Assembly (NCBI RefSeq): GCF_006334915.2
Contig: NZ_VDMA02000001.1
Location: 496,001 to 560,000 of the forward strand
Length of the DNA: 64,000 nt
From: Microbispora catharanthi
Lineage (GTDB): Bacteria; Actinomycetota; Actinomycetes; Streptosporangiales; Streptosporangiaceae
Reading direction: 5' to 3'
Below are positions 50,172-58,856 of the stretch, piece by piece. Made by a program: the position numbers and the translations under genes. The stretch's first letter is position 1. Every line of letters begins with the position of its first letter. The notes beneath the pieces are model-generated. The model made no database searches and had not been told where the DNA came from. It worked only from the letters and a program-made list of their open reading frames with translations.

Positions 50172-50912
50172 ATGCCGGACGACATCGGAGACGAGCTGCC
50201 GCACGCGCTGAACGTGCTGTGGGGGCGGGCCAAGCCGAAGGGGCGGGGACGCACGCCCGCGCTCAGCCTGGAGCGGATCGTGGCGGCGGCCATCGCCCTC
50301 GCCGACGAGGAGGGCCTGGCCGCGCTGTCCATGGCCCGGCTCGCCGAACGGCTCGGCTGTGCGCCCATGTCGCTGTACCGGCACGTGGCAGGCAAGGACG
50401 ACCTGCAGCTGTTCATGCTGGACGCCGCGCCCGGCCCGCCGCCGGAGTTCGGCACGGCGCCGGCCGACTGGCGCGGCTCACTCACCCGCTGGGCCGTCGA
50501 GCTGCTCGGCGTCTACCTGCGGCATCCGTGGATCGTCCAGCTGGTGAGCGCCCCGCCGATGGATCCCGGCCAGCTCGCCTGGCTGGACGCCGCGCTGCGC
50601 TCCCTCGGCGGCACCCCGCTGGACTGGCGGGCCCGGTTCTCGGTGGTCATGCTGGTGCTGCACTACGTGCGCGGCGCGGCCCAGCTCCGGACGTCCGCGA
50701 CCGCCGCACCAGAGGAAATGGCCGACGGGGCGTACACCGCCCTGCTCACCGAGCTCGCCGACCCCGGCCGGTTCCCGGCGCTGGCCCGCGCCGTCGAGGC
50801 CGGGGTGTTCGCCCCCCACCCGGAGGCCGGTCCGGACGACGACTTCCGCGCTGGCCTGGACCACCTGCTCGACGGGGTGGGAGTGGCGATCGAACGCGCC
50901 GCCCGGGCCTGA
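50172..50912 (+). CDS. TetR-family regulator (TetR_C_1-like)
   Basis: 246 residues. HTH: LSLERIVAAAIALADEEGLAALSMARLAERLGCAPMSLYRHVAGKDDLQLFMLD, with MSLYRHV. The C-terminal domain resembles the tetracycline-repressor-like TetR_C group (WAVELLGVYLRHPWIVQLVSAPPMDPGQLAWLDAALRSL). The three palindromes upstream are the likely binding sites; the divergent DUF2306 gene is the probable target. Confidence 0.88.
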   Translation: MPDDIGDELPHALNVLWGRAKPKGRGRTPALSLERIVAAAIALADEEGLAALSMARLAERLGCAPMSLYRHVAGKDDLQLFMLDAAPGPPPEFGTAPADWRGSLTRWAVELLGVYLRHPWIVQLVSAPPMDPGQLAWLDAALRSLGGTPLDWRARFSVVMLVLHYVRGAAQLRTSATAAPEEMADGAYTALLTELADPGRFPALARAVEAGVFAPHPEAGPDDDFRAGLDHLLDGVGVAIERAARA

Positions 50913-50918
50913 GCCCGG

Positions 50919-51060
50919 TCAGCCGGACGGCGCGGCACGGCAGGAGGCGCGGACCTTCAGCTCGGGCAGCAGTTCGACGTGGTGGACCGGCAGCGCGGAC
51001 CCGCTGCGAAGGCGGCGCAGCAGGAGTTCCACGGCCGTCGCGCCGACGGCTCGCTTGGGA
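50919..51060 (-). pseudogene. LacI-family regulator, C-terminal remnant
   Basis: Minus-strand codons up to TGA at 50921-50919 read AVGATAVELLLRRLRSG then ALPVHHVELLPELKVRAS, the C-terminus of LacI/GalR proteins (G..AVELLLxRLxxxxxPxxHVxLPxxLVVRxS). Upstream of this the frame shows no further domain; the DNA-binding part is lost. Confidence 0.55.
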
Positions 51061-51291
51061 GCCGGCGCGCGGTCCCGCGCACCGAACGCCCGATCTCCTC
51101 GACGACGAGCTCGCACCCGCGAAGTCTGCGACGGGGCGTAAAGGAGGGCCGGCAGCCCGGGTCGCGAGGGCGGCGCCGGGCCGGAATCGGTGAGATGCGC
51201 GCCCGCCCGTGAGCGCATCACTCTCGGGCGGAAGGTGCCCCGGGCGATCGCCCGGGGCGTCAGGTGAGGACTAAAAAAGCGGAACGGCACG
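51061..51291. other. Non-coding debris, nothing recognised
   Basis: Between the LacI and 5'-nucleotidase remnants. Frames here are open by base composition, but none carries a recognisable motif or ribosome site. Confidence 0.4.
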
Positions 51292-51585
51292 GTGAAGGAC
51301 GCCCAGGGAAGGACGATCGTGGTGGGCGGCGCCGCGTACATCGCCGCCCACCTGAAGAACCTGCGGCAGGGCCACGACAACTCCATCACCTTCACCACGG
51401 GCGACGACTTCAGCGGCTGGCCGGTCGAGGTGGCCTGCCACCAGGACGAGCCCACCGTCGAGTTCCTCAACTCCATCGGCGTGGAGTTCGCCGCGGTGGG
51501 CAACCACGAGCTCGACCGGATTGCCCGCGTGCTGGCCCGCCACTTGGGAACCGATGAGGACGGCGTGCTGCGGGGCGGCCGGTAA
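51292..51585 (+). pseudogene. 5'-nucleotidase/metallophosphoesterase fragment
   Basis: About 97 codons. DNSITFTTGDDFSGWPVEVA, then FLNSIGVEFAAVGNHELDR: the GNHE(F/L)D metal-binding motif of the calcineurin-like 5'-nucleotidase family. The N-terminal DxH metal site, signal peptide and the C-terminal substrate domain are absent. Truncated on both sides; the last 22 codons look unrelated. Confidence 0.6.
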
Positions 51586-51648
51586 GCGGCCACCCCATCG
51601 CGAACGCGCGGGTCAACCCGCGACCAGACCCCAGCTGCAGCTCGAACA

Positions 51649-51683
51649 CGCAGGATTGAGAATCCTTACCGTTCAATCCTGCG
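51649..51683. repeat. Perfect 11-13-11 inverted repeat CGCAGGATTGA / TCAATCCTGCG
   Basis: Arms 51649-51659 and 51673-51683 are exact reverse complements; inside is a smaller GGATT-GAG-AATCC. It lies between the 5'-nucleotidase remnant and the multicopper oxidase stop. Possible terminator of the oxidase gene or end structure of a lost mobile element. Confidence 0.45.
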
Positions 51684-51833
51684 CGGACCCTCCTCGACAC
51701 CGGTCTCGGCCGGTGCTGGGGCGACGAAGGTCCTGACCAACATGCTCATCGAGGTCAGTTCGGCCAGCCGCCCGCGGCCAGATTCGGCTCGTTCGCCCTG
51801 GTCCCCGTCCGCGGGCCCCCGCGGCGGACCGAC

Positions 51834-53438
51834 TCAGGTCACTTCGATGTTGGCCATCATGGCCATGTCCTCGTGTTCCAGGTTGTGGCAGTGGAACACG
51901 TATCGGCCGCGGTACCCGTTGAAGCGAACGACGATCTCCACCTCGTCCTCGGGTCGCATGTCCACCGTGTCCTTCCAGCCGGCGTCATAGGGTCCCGGCT
52001 TGCCCCCATTACGGCTGAGCACCTGGAAGTGACCGAGATGGATGTGCACTGGATGATCCGCGTTGGTGGTGATCAGCCATCGTTCCGTGGCGCCGAGGCT
52101 GACCTGGGCGTCGATCCGGTTCGGATCGAACGCCTGGCCGTTGATCGTCCAGGTCTCGTAATGGGAGCCGCTCCGGGAGAACTTCATCCTGCGGGTGATG
52201 GTGGACGGCGGCGACGGCTGTTCGAGGTCGGCCAGCCGCGGCGGCACCGTGCTGTCGTCCCTGGCCTTCCGGACCACATGGAACCGCATCACGTGGCCGG
52301 TCGAGCCCGTCCCGTACCTGTTGACCAGGGTGACCTGGGTGCCGACGGGATAGGAGCCGAAGTCAACCACGACGTCGAAGCGTTCGGCGGGGGCGATGTC
52401 GATCGCTTCATGGTCGATCGGCCGGCCGAGCAGGCCTACATCGCTGCCGACCTGGACGAACGCGGTGCCCGACGGCGGGGGCGGGTCCAAGGCGAGCTGG
52501 TAGCGCCGCGCGTTCGAGGCGTTGAGCAGCCGGAACCGGTACCGGACCGCGGCCACCTCAAGCACCGGCCACGGTGCGCCGTTGACCAGGATGACGTCGC
52601 CCAGCACGCCCTTCATGAAGTCGGACGTCACACCCGGTTCACCGGTCAGGGATGAGTCGATCGACGGGTAGTGGAACGAGCCGTCGGCGGCGAACGCCCG
52701 GTCGCAGATCATCAACGGCACGTCGCGTTCCCGGCGGGGCAGCGGTAGCGCTTCCTCCACGGCGTCGTGCACCAGATGAAATCCGGCGAGGCCCCGGTAC
52801 ACCTGCGGGCCGGTGAAGTCCATCCGATGATCGTGGTACCACAGGGTCGCGGCCGGCTGGCCGAGCGGGTAGGCGTAGTCGAAGCTCCCGTGGGCGATCG
52901 CGCCGGCCGACCCGGCCGACCTCCCGCCGACCGGAAGGACCACGTCGGTCGGGTATCCGTCGTAGCGTGAGGGAGTCACCCCGCCATGCAGATGGGTCAC
53001 GGTCGGCACCGGCAACTCGTTGCGGTGCCTGACGACGACCTGCCGGCCGCTGCGCGACTCGATCGTCGGCCCCGGGAATCGACCGTCGTAGCCCCAGACC
53101 TCGGTGCTGTATCCGGGCAGGATCCCGGCCCGGCCGGGCCGCTGGGTGATCTCGTAGTAGTCAGTGGTGGCATCGGTGCGGACCGGCCTCAGCACCGGCG
53201 GCACCGGTAGCGGACTGGTGAACGGCTCCGGCAGCCGCGCATCGCTGCGCAGCAATCTGCCCGTGCTGTTCTTGTCGTCGCCGTGCCTGTCGTCGCCGTG
53301 CCTGTCGCTGTGGCTGCCGTGGTCTCGCTGATCGCTCGAGGTGTCGTCTGTGCGTGGCTGGCAGGCGGCCACAAGGGGGATCGCGGCCATGCCGCCGGCA
53401 AGGCCGAGCAGGTTCCTGCGCGTCATGTTCCAGGTCAT
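51834..53438 (-). CDS. Multicopper oxidase (Tat-exported)
   Basis: 534 residues. Twin-arginine signal TRRNLLGLAGGMAAIPLVAAC with a possible lipobox VAAC. A His/Asp-rich linker (DQRDHGSHSDRHGDDRHGDD, about 36-55) may bind copper. Three cupredoxin domains with all copper motifs: HLHGG, WYHDH, HPVHIHLGHF and HCHNLEHEDM, the last with the type 1 Cys-His pair and Met axial ligand. Similar to CotA/phenoxazinone-synthase-type laccases. Probably oxidises phenols or cuprous copper outside the membrane. ATG 53438 or 53426 possible. An inverted repeat lies 59 bp upstream. Confidence 0.9.
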   Translation of the reverse strand: MTWNMTRRNLLGLAGGMAAIPLVAACQPRTDDTSSDQRDHGSHSDRHGDDRHGDDKNSTGRLLRSDARLPEPFTSPLPVPPVLRPVRTDATTDYYEITQRPGRAGILPGYSTEVWGYDGRFPGPTIESRSGRQVVVRHRNELPVPTVTHLHGGVTPSRYDGYPTDVVLPVGGRSAGSAGAIAHGSFDYAYPLGQPAATLWYHDHRMDFTGPQVYRGLAGFHLVHDAVEEALPLPRRERDVPLMICDRAFAADGSFHYPSIDSSLTGEPGVTSDFMKGVLGDVILVNGAPWPVLEVAAVRYRFRLLNASNARRYQLALDPPPPSGTAFVQVGSDVGLLGRPIDHEAIDIAPAERFDVVVDFGSYPVGTQVTLVNRYGTGSTGHVMRFHVVRKARDDSTVPPRLADLEQPSPPSTITRRMKFSRSGSHYETWTINGQAFDPNRIDAQVSLGATERWLITTNADHPVHIHLGHFQVLSRNGGKPGPYDAGWKDTVDMRPEDEVEIVVRFNGYRGRYVFHCHNLEHEDMAMMANIEVT

Positions 53439-53496
53439 ACCGGCTTCCGGTCAAGGAGGGGTCAATACGCTTCTCCTTGATCACCGTAGACTGCTT

Positions 53497-53517
53497 ATAT
53501 GTAGGCTGTCTACATAT
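53497..53517. promoter_or_regulatory. Inverted repeat ATATGTAG-GCTGT-CTACATAT upstream of multicopper oxidase
   Basis: Eight-base perfect arms (53497-53504, 53510-53517) around five bases. It lies about 60 bp upstream of the oxidase start in an AT-rich patch; TGTAG/CTACA arms resemble BlaI/CopY-type sites, so copper-linked control is possible. No such regulator is nearby. Confidence 0.5.
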
Positions 53518-53519
53518 GC

Positions 53520-53909
53520 AGCTCGGACATGGTTCAAGCGGGCGACGGACGATTGGCGCAGAAGGCGGCGACAACGTGGAATGCCCCCTCGGTTCCAGGG
53601 CACCCCCGGGTAGACCGTGCCGTGTCCTGGACGCTTCGCGCTCCAACTGGTGATGATGGTGTACGGCTACCAGACGGGCGTGCGTCCCGATCTCTCCAGA
53701 GGGCCTCAGTGAGGGCGCCGGCAGCGCGACGGTGACGTTCCTGACCGAGCGGCGCCACCGAGGGCGCGCGAGCGATGGCCGAGCGGGCGCGGCTCCCAAA
53801 CTCACCAACACCGCCGGATCGGCTCAGCCCGCGCCAGAGCCACTGACCAACATGGGGTGGGACCGGAATGCGCCAGAAACCTGCCGTGACGACCCCGGGT
53901 AGCTGCTGG
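53520..53909. other. Gap of about 390 bp, no gene recognised
   Basis: Between the multicopper oxidase promoter and the integrase remnant. Several frames are open, but none has a family motif, and their Arg/Pro/Ser composition is that of non-coding GC-rich DNA. Confidence 0.45.
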
Positions 53910-54200
53910 TCAGCCGCGTCGGCGTGGGCTGGACACCAGGCCACCGAGTACAGCGGCCAGGCCGGGTTTGACGTAGCGCTGCACGCTGCGCAGTGACTTG
54001 TGCCCGGTCTTGGCCATGATGATGTTGGCGGAGGTGTTGGCCTCGCCGAGGTGCGTGCCTGAGCCGTGTCGGAGTTGGTGCAGCCGGAGCCCGTCGGCGT
54101 AGTGGGCGAGCAGGATGCGGGCGCGGTCGTAGCCCAGCCGGACCCGCCGGTCTCAGGGCAGATGTCGCCGGGGTCGGTGGTGGCCAGGCACCAGCCGTGA
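53910..54200 (-). pseudogene. Tyrosine recombinase C-terminal remnant
   Basis: Minus-strand frame ending at TGA 53912-53910 reads RVRLGYDRARILLAHYADG, LRLHQLRHGSGTHLGE, TSANIIMAKTGHKSLRSV and QRYVKPGLAAVLGG. The catalytic HxLRH, (K)xGHK and RY (nucleophile Tyr) motifs are all present, but the N-terminal domains are gone and an in-frame stop at about 54154 separates it from WCLATTDPGDICPET in another frame. A decayed integrase. Confidence 0.65.
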
Positions 54201-54260
54201 CAATCTGTCAGGGGTCCCGGTAGTCCTGGCCGAAAAACCAACGGATATCGCTGACCTGCG

Positions 54261-54506
54261 CTAACGCGGAATCGCAGCATCCGTCGTCCCCGTCGTCTTG
54301 GTGCGGTCGAGGACGCGGTAGACGGTGGCGCGACCGGTGGAGAAGACCTCCATGAGATCGGCGATGGTGTAGTCGCCGGTGGTGCGCATCCGCACCGGCT
54401 CGGCTTGCCCGGTCTGAATCGGACGAGGAGGCAGAAGCGGTTTTCGTGGAGACATGTCCGAATCAGGGCAGGGGATCTGTCGGTTCCGGCTGATATTCAT
54501 GATCAA
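54261..54506 (-). pseudogene. Serine recombinase HTH remnant
   Basis: 81 codons. Only the C-terminal resolvase-type HTH is recognisable: TGDYTIADLMEVFSTGRATVYRVLDRTK. The upstream 40 residues have no catalytic features. Adjacent to the integrase remnant on the same strand. Confidence 0.6.
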
Positions 54507-54538
54507 CGAAAATTTCCGATCACCACTGGAGCCCTGTC

Positions 54539-55840
54539 ATGACGTCAGCGGGCAGATGGGACCACACGGACCCGGCCACGAGGGCTGCCTACCAACGGTT
54601 CGACGAGCTCACCGAGCAGGGACTCGACCCTGGCCCCGACGTCGACTGGCGGGTTTACGGCACCTACGCGCAGATGAAGCTCTGGCTGGGGCCGGAAGGC
54701 GGCCACGACTACGACGAGCGGGTGCTGCGCGTGGTCCGGTCGGTGGCCGAGCGCGACATCGACTTCACCTACCGGGAAGCGCACCACCTCATGGAGCGGG
54801 CGGGGTATTGGGTGCGGCAGGGGCACACCCGCTATGAGGAGCTGTTCCGGATCCCGCTCGCGGCGGCCCGCCGGTTCGACTACCAGGTGCGCCGGGACCT
54901 GCTGCGCTGGCTGACGTCGGGACAGTGGCTGAAGGACGCGCGGGCGCTCCTGGCCGAGCAGGTGACCGAGCTGCTCACCGAACCCGCCGAGCACGGCCCG
55001 GCCGGGGTGGTCCGGACCGAGATGGGGGACACCGACCACTTCGCCCGCATGCTGGCCGAGGAGTATGGCCCGCGCCTGGTCGAGGTGCTGCCGCTGTTCC
55101 GCCACTGGAACACCGCCCGCTCGACCAAACCCAGCGCCCGGTGGCTGAGGAACGCCGCGCGGATGCTCACCCCCGGCGCGGTCGCCCTGGTCCGTGAGCT
55201 GCTCACGCGGCTGGTGGCCTACCGGGGCGGAGACTGGGTCGTCCGCTACGACGGCGAGGAGTGGCGGGACAAGGTCTTCCTCAAGGAGGAAACCATCGTC
55301 GTGGTGCGTGGCATCCTATGGACCTGCCAGGTCATCGACGAGCGCTGGGTGACCTCGCTCGTCACCGACGTCGCGATGACCTGCGGCACCGGCAGCAACG
55401 GGATGGGCTCCACGTGCCGCTGCGAGCCCGTCACCAACGCCGCCGTCGGCGTCCTGGCCCGCAGGGGTGGCCTCGACGTGATCGTCCCGCTGTCCAGGAT
55501 TCAGGCGAAGGTGCGCGCGAGGTCCGTGCAGAGGAATCTGAGCCTTGCCCTCGACGCGGTGGCCGTCGAGAACGGGCTGACCCGCGAGCAACTGCTCGAC
55601 CGGACGGTCCCCACCTTCGGCCTGGACGCCGACGGCGTCCGCGAGGAGAAGATCGGCGACTACCGGGTCAGGTTGTGCGCCGACGTGCCCGCCCTGCGCT
55701 ACGTGAACGCCGCCGGCAAGACCGTCAAGTCGCTGCCGAAGGATCTGCGCGCGGAGCTGTCCGATCTGCGGGCCATCCTGAAGGAGCTCAAGCTGGCGCA
55801 GGCGGCCGAGCGGTCCCGCTTGGAACACGATTGTCCATGA
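54539..55840 (+). CDS. DUF4132 protein, N-terminal part (gene split by frameshift)
   Basis: 433 codons from ATG 54539 (GGAG at 54525). No enzymatic motif. The later part (about 250-430) begins the DUF4132 pattern: GLTREQLLDRTVPTFGLDADGVRE, YRVRLCADVPALRYVNAAGKTVKSLPK, DLRAELSDLRAILKELKLAQAAERSRLE. At about 55821 the sense continues in another frame (IVHERTWHWHEVTEYFLDHS) into the next ORF. The full span 54539-56879 is 2,341 bases, one more than a multiple of three, so a single extra base explains the split. DUF4132/MolR-like proteins have no firm function. Confidence 0.7.
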   Translation: MTSAGRWDHTDPATRAAYQRFDELTEQGLDPGPDVDWRVYGTYAQMKLWLGPEGGHDYDERVLRVVRSVAERDIDFTYREAHHLMERAGYWVRQGHTRYEELFRIPLAAARRFDYQVRRDLLRWLTSGQWLKDARALLAEQVTELLTEPAEHGPAGVVRTEMGDTDHFARMLAEEYGPRLVEVLPLFRHWNTARSTKPSARWLRNAARMLTPGAVALVRELLTRLVAYRGGDWVVRYDGEEWRDKVFLKEETIVVVRGILWTCQVIDERWVTSLVTDVAMTCGTGSNGMGSTCRCEPVTNAAVGVLARRGGLDVIVPLSRIQAKVRARSVQRNLSLALDAVAVENGLTREQLLDRTVPTFGLDADGVREEKIGDYRVRLCADVPALRYVNAAGKTVKSLPKDLRAELSDLRAILKELKLAQAAERSRLEHDCP

Positions 55841-55862
55841 ACGGACGTGGCACTGGCACGAG

Positions 55863-56879
55863 GTGACCGAGTACTTCCTCGACCATTCCGTCACCGGCCC
55901 CTACGCCCGCACCCTGGTCTGGCAGATCGCCGGCGGCCCGGCGGCCCTGCCGGTCAAGACCGCCGACGGCTGGGAACTGGCCGGCCACCGCCCCGCCCCC
56001 GACGCCGTGGCAGGCCTGTGGCACCCGATCCACGCGACCGCCGACGAGGTGGCGGCGTGGCGCGACCATCTTCTCGAGAGTGGTGTACGCCAGCCGTTCA
56101 AGCAGGTCTTCCGCGAGCTCTACCTGCTGACCCCCGCCGAGGAGCGGACCGGCACCTTCTCCAACCGTTTCGCCGGTCACATTCTGCGCTATGGCCAGGC
56201 CCGGACCCTGCTGGGCCAGCGCGGCTGGACCGGCCGGTCAATCGGCAACTGGGACTACGAGAACGGCGGCGACCAGGGCGAGGTGACGCGCGAGCTGGCG
56301 GGCTGGCAGGCCCGCTGGGCCATGCACATCGTCTCCGCCCCCGGGGCTGAAACCACCATGCTGTGCGCCACCGAGGGCATCACCTTCCACCGCGACGGGC
56401 AACCGGCGTCGATGGCCGATCTGCCGCCGCTGGTGCTGTCGGAGATCCTCCGCGAGGCCGACCTCGCCGTAGGCGTGGCCTCGGTCGCCCGCGACGACCA
56501 GGCGCTGATCGGCCACGAACGCTATTGGCGCTCCCACGGCTTCGGCGAGCTGACGGAGACGGCCAAGACCCGGCGCGAGGTGCTGGCGCGGCTGCTGCCG
56601 AAACTGAAGATCGCCTCCCGGGTGGAGCTGACCGACAGATTCCTTCTCGTACGGGGCGACCTGAAGACGTACAAGATCCATCTGGGGTCGACGAACATCC
56701 TGATGGAGCCCAACGACGCGTACCTGTGCATCGTCCCGGCGAGCGGGCACGCGGCCGGATCGGTGTTCCTGCCGTTCGAGGACGACGGGGGGACGCTGTC
56801 GGTGATCCTTTCGAAGGCGTACCTCCTGGCCGACGACACGGCGATCACCGACCCGACGATCACCCGGCAACTCGGCTGA
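55863..56879 (+). CDS. DUF4132 protein, C-terminal part (gene split by frameshift)
   Basis: 338 codons from GTG 55863, but this is a continuation, not a separate gene: the in-frame upstream codons read IVHERTWHWHEV, joining the previous ORF. It carries the DUF4132 core and C-terminal domain: HSVTGPYARTLVWQI, RQPFKQVFRELYLLTPAEERT, FSNRFAGHILRYGQARTLLGQRGW, VLARLLPKLKIASRVELTDRFLLVRGDLKTYKIHLGSTNILMEPNDAYLCIVP. The last motif is the conserved end of the family. Whether the locus is dead, mis-sequenced or rescued by frameshifting cannot be told from the sequence. Confidence 0.7.
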   Translation: MTEYFLDHSVTGPYARTLVWQIAGGPAALPVKTADGWELAGHRPAPDAVAGLWHPIHATADEVAAWRDHLLESGVRQPFKQVFRELYLLTPAEERTGTFSNRFAGHILRYGQARTLLGQRGWTGRSIGNWDYENGGDQGEVTRELAGWQARWAMHIVSAPGAETTMLCATEGITFHRDGQPASMADLPPLVLSEILREADLAVGVASVARDDQALIGHERYWRSHGFGELTETAKTRREVLARLLPKLKIASRVELTDRFLLVRGDLKTYKIHLGSTNILMEPNDAYLCIVPASGHAAGSVFLPFEDDGGTLSVILSKAYLLADDTAITDPTITRQLG

Positions 56880-56992
56880 ACGACCGCTCAGACACCGTCG
56901 TATCAGATTCCCGGGAGTTATCAACTGCCTGGGCAAACCGGGCATCCTCCCCCGGTGCCGAGTCCGGGTCGAGGAACACGGGGACAGCGCAG

Positions 56993-57742
56993 GTGGTAGC
57001 GGCCAAGAATCCTGATCTGGCCGACGCCACCGGCACCCGGCCCGAGATCGACCCCGACCGGGCCGGCTTCACCATCGCCCTCGACACCGCCCGCGACCTG
57101 GTCATCCAGGCCACGGGCCTGCCCCGCCCCGCCGCGGCGGCCGACGTCGCCAAGGTCCTGGCCGCGATCTGCACCCGGCGGCCGTGTAAGGACCTGCCGC
57201 TGGACCGGCTGCGCGACCGGGTGCTGTTCGAGACCGCCTACGTATGCGGCGCCCGCGCCTCCGAGGTGTGCGGCCTGTACGTGGAGGACCTGGACCTTCG
57301 CCTGGACGACGCACACGTCCGCATCTGCGGCAAGGGCGGCAGCGTGCGGACCGTCCTGTTGGACGATCGCGGCTACGTCACCCTGCTCAAGCTCTACCTG
57401 GCCCGCTCCGGCTACACCGCCGGGCCGCTGTTCCGCGCGTCCCTCAACGGGGCCGGTGGGCCGCTCTCGTACGACGCCGCCCAACCACCGCTGGCAGACC
57501 TACTGCGCTCAGGCAGCTGTCGAGATCGACATCCACCAGCTGCGTCACGCCCACGCCGACCGAGCTCATCAACGCCGGTGTGTCCATCGAGGCCGTGCGC
57601 CGCCGCCTCGGCCACGCCTCCACCGAGATCACCCAGCTGTACGCGCTGCTGGACGACAAGGTCGCCGACGCCGAGATCAGCGCCGCCCGCCGACGCCGAG
57701 ATCAGCGCCGCCCGCCGACGCCGCGACCAAGCGATCCGGTGA
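56993..57742 (+). pseudogene. Tyrosine recombinase (XerC/D-like) with frameshifts
   Basis: Sense moves through three frames: LRDRVLFETAYVCGARASEV then GLYVEDLDL and GKGGSVRTVLLDDRGYVTLL (frame 2); HRWQTYCAQAAVEIDIHQLRHAHA from about 57481 (frame 3); TELINAGVSIEAVRRRLGHAS and TEITQLYALLDDKVADAEI from about 57559 (frame 1). All catalytic residues (Arg, Lys, HxxR, His, Tyr) survive across frames, so decay is recent. A 25-bp tandem duplication (57666-57690, 57691-57715) garbles the last codons. The N-terminal core-binding domain is incomplete. Confidence 0.75.
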
Positions 57743-58012
57743 CGACAAACCGCTCAGGGCCATCGCACCCTCTTGCATCATCAGCACAGGTCAGAGATGG
57801 GTTCGTTGGAATTTCCGCGATTGCTACCGGGACCCCCGTAGGTGACCCGCCAGGCCGGTCTTCTTCTTGCCGGGCAGCCGCGTCGGCGGCCTCGCGAGCC
57901 GCCTGGCGGCGATGCCTTCGGTTACGCCAGGCGGGTGATCCCGCGCAACGACCTGCTCACCTCGGTGGCCGGGCTGGGGTCGTGGCAGTCCCCAGCAGCT
58001 TGATGCGCCCGC
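57743..58012. other. Gap, nothing recognised
   Basis: 270 bp between the recombinase pseudogene and the SCO6745-like gene. No motif, start or hairpin of note. Confidence 0.45.
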
Positions 58013-58840
58013 TCAGTTGTCGAAGGCCCATACCGCGGCGGCGATCGGCTCGAGCCCCGCGGCCAGTTCGTCGAGCTCGTCCGCACTGAGCACGTCGTAC
58101 GCCGGGGCTGCCAGCTCGTCGGTGAGGGCCTCGATCCGCTGCCTGGTCTCCCGGCCGGCGTCGGTGAACCCGCCGGCGGCGTCCACGAGGCCGCGACCGC
58201 GCAGCCCGTCGACCACGGCGGTCAGCCGCGCCTTGGGCAGGTGGTGGATCCGGCCGAACTCCTCCGCCCTCATTCCGAGAGAAACAGCTATGAGGACGTG
58301 GGCCTCGGTGCCGCCGATGCCGTGGGCGAGAAGGGCGGCGTTGTGGCCGTCCCCGCGGTGCTCTCGCAGCAGCGTCGCCGCGTGCCAGAGCCTGGCCACC
58401 GGCTCCTCGGGCACGTCGAGCGCCCGCAACCCGGCGTACAGTGGTCGGCCCTCGGTCGGCGCGCTGACCGCTGCTCGGGTGGCGAGGTCGGCGGCCCGCA
58501 CCAGACCGGGCGAGTCGGCGAGCTCTCCAATCATTTGCCGCAGGGCGGCGGTGCTGCCCTGTTCGCGCACGGTGATTGCCTCCTGCGGGGTGATCTTTCC
58601 CCACACCCAGGGGATGTGGCGTGCCACCTCGCCGTCGGCGAAGTTGTAGAAGACGGCGTGTACCACCTCGGCCGGTGCCGGCCCCAGCGGTGCGGCCCGG
58701 CCCGCGAAGTATCCGTCCCAGTAGTTGCGCATGCCCAGGGCCAGGAACGCCTCGTTCACCACCTCGGAGAAGGTGACGGTGGCGATCGGCTCGACGAGCT
58801 CGAACATGCGGTGGATCTTGGCTTGTGAGTGCTGCTGCAT
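58013..58840 (-). CDS. SCO6745-family protein
   Basis: 275 residues. The family, named after a Streptomyces coelicolor protein, is all-helical, with an N-terminal FELVEPIATVTFSEVVNEAFLALGMRNYWDGYFAGRAAPLG and a C-terminal winged-helix-like part (RIHHLPKARLTAVVDGLRGRGLVDAAGGFTDAGRETRQRIE). I infer that the C-terminal part binds nucleic acid or is a degenerate MarR fold; the function is unknown. ATG 58840 follows GGGAG. Two tandem 13-bp repeats lie just upstream. It is one of the few intact genes in this decayed region. Confidence 0.78.
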   Translation of the reverse strand: MQQHSQAKIHRMFELVEPIATVTFSEVVNEAFLALGMRNYWDGYFAGRAAPLGPAPAEVVHAVFYNFADGEVARHIPWVWGKITPQEAITVREQGSTAALRQMIGELADSPGLVRAADLATRAAVSAPTEGRPLYAGLRALDVPEEPVARLWHAATLLREHRGDGHNAALLAHGIGGTEAHVLIAVSLGMRAEEFGRIHHLPKARLTAVVDGLRGRGLVDAAGGFTDAGRETRQRIEALTDELAAPAYDVLSADELDELAAGLEPIAAAVWAFDN

Positions 58841-58856
58841 CGGTCGGCATCTCCCT

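Noticed and set aside
47886-50384. 832-codon minus-strand frame opposite the serine hydrolase and across DUF2306
   Set aside because: Shadow frame; DUF2306 is encoded in a different minus frame and the rest is antisense.
50919-51593. 225-codon minus-strand ORF as a full gene
   Set aside because: Only the last 45 codons resemble LacI; the rest is antisense to the 5'-nucleotidase fragment.
57666-57715. 25-bp repeat as the start of a CRISPR or satellite array
   Set aside because: Only two head-to-tail copies with no spacer, inside a pseudogene; a slippage duplication.
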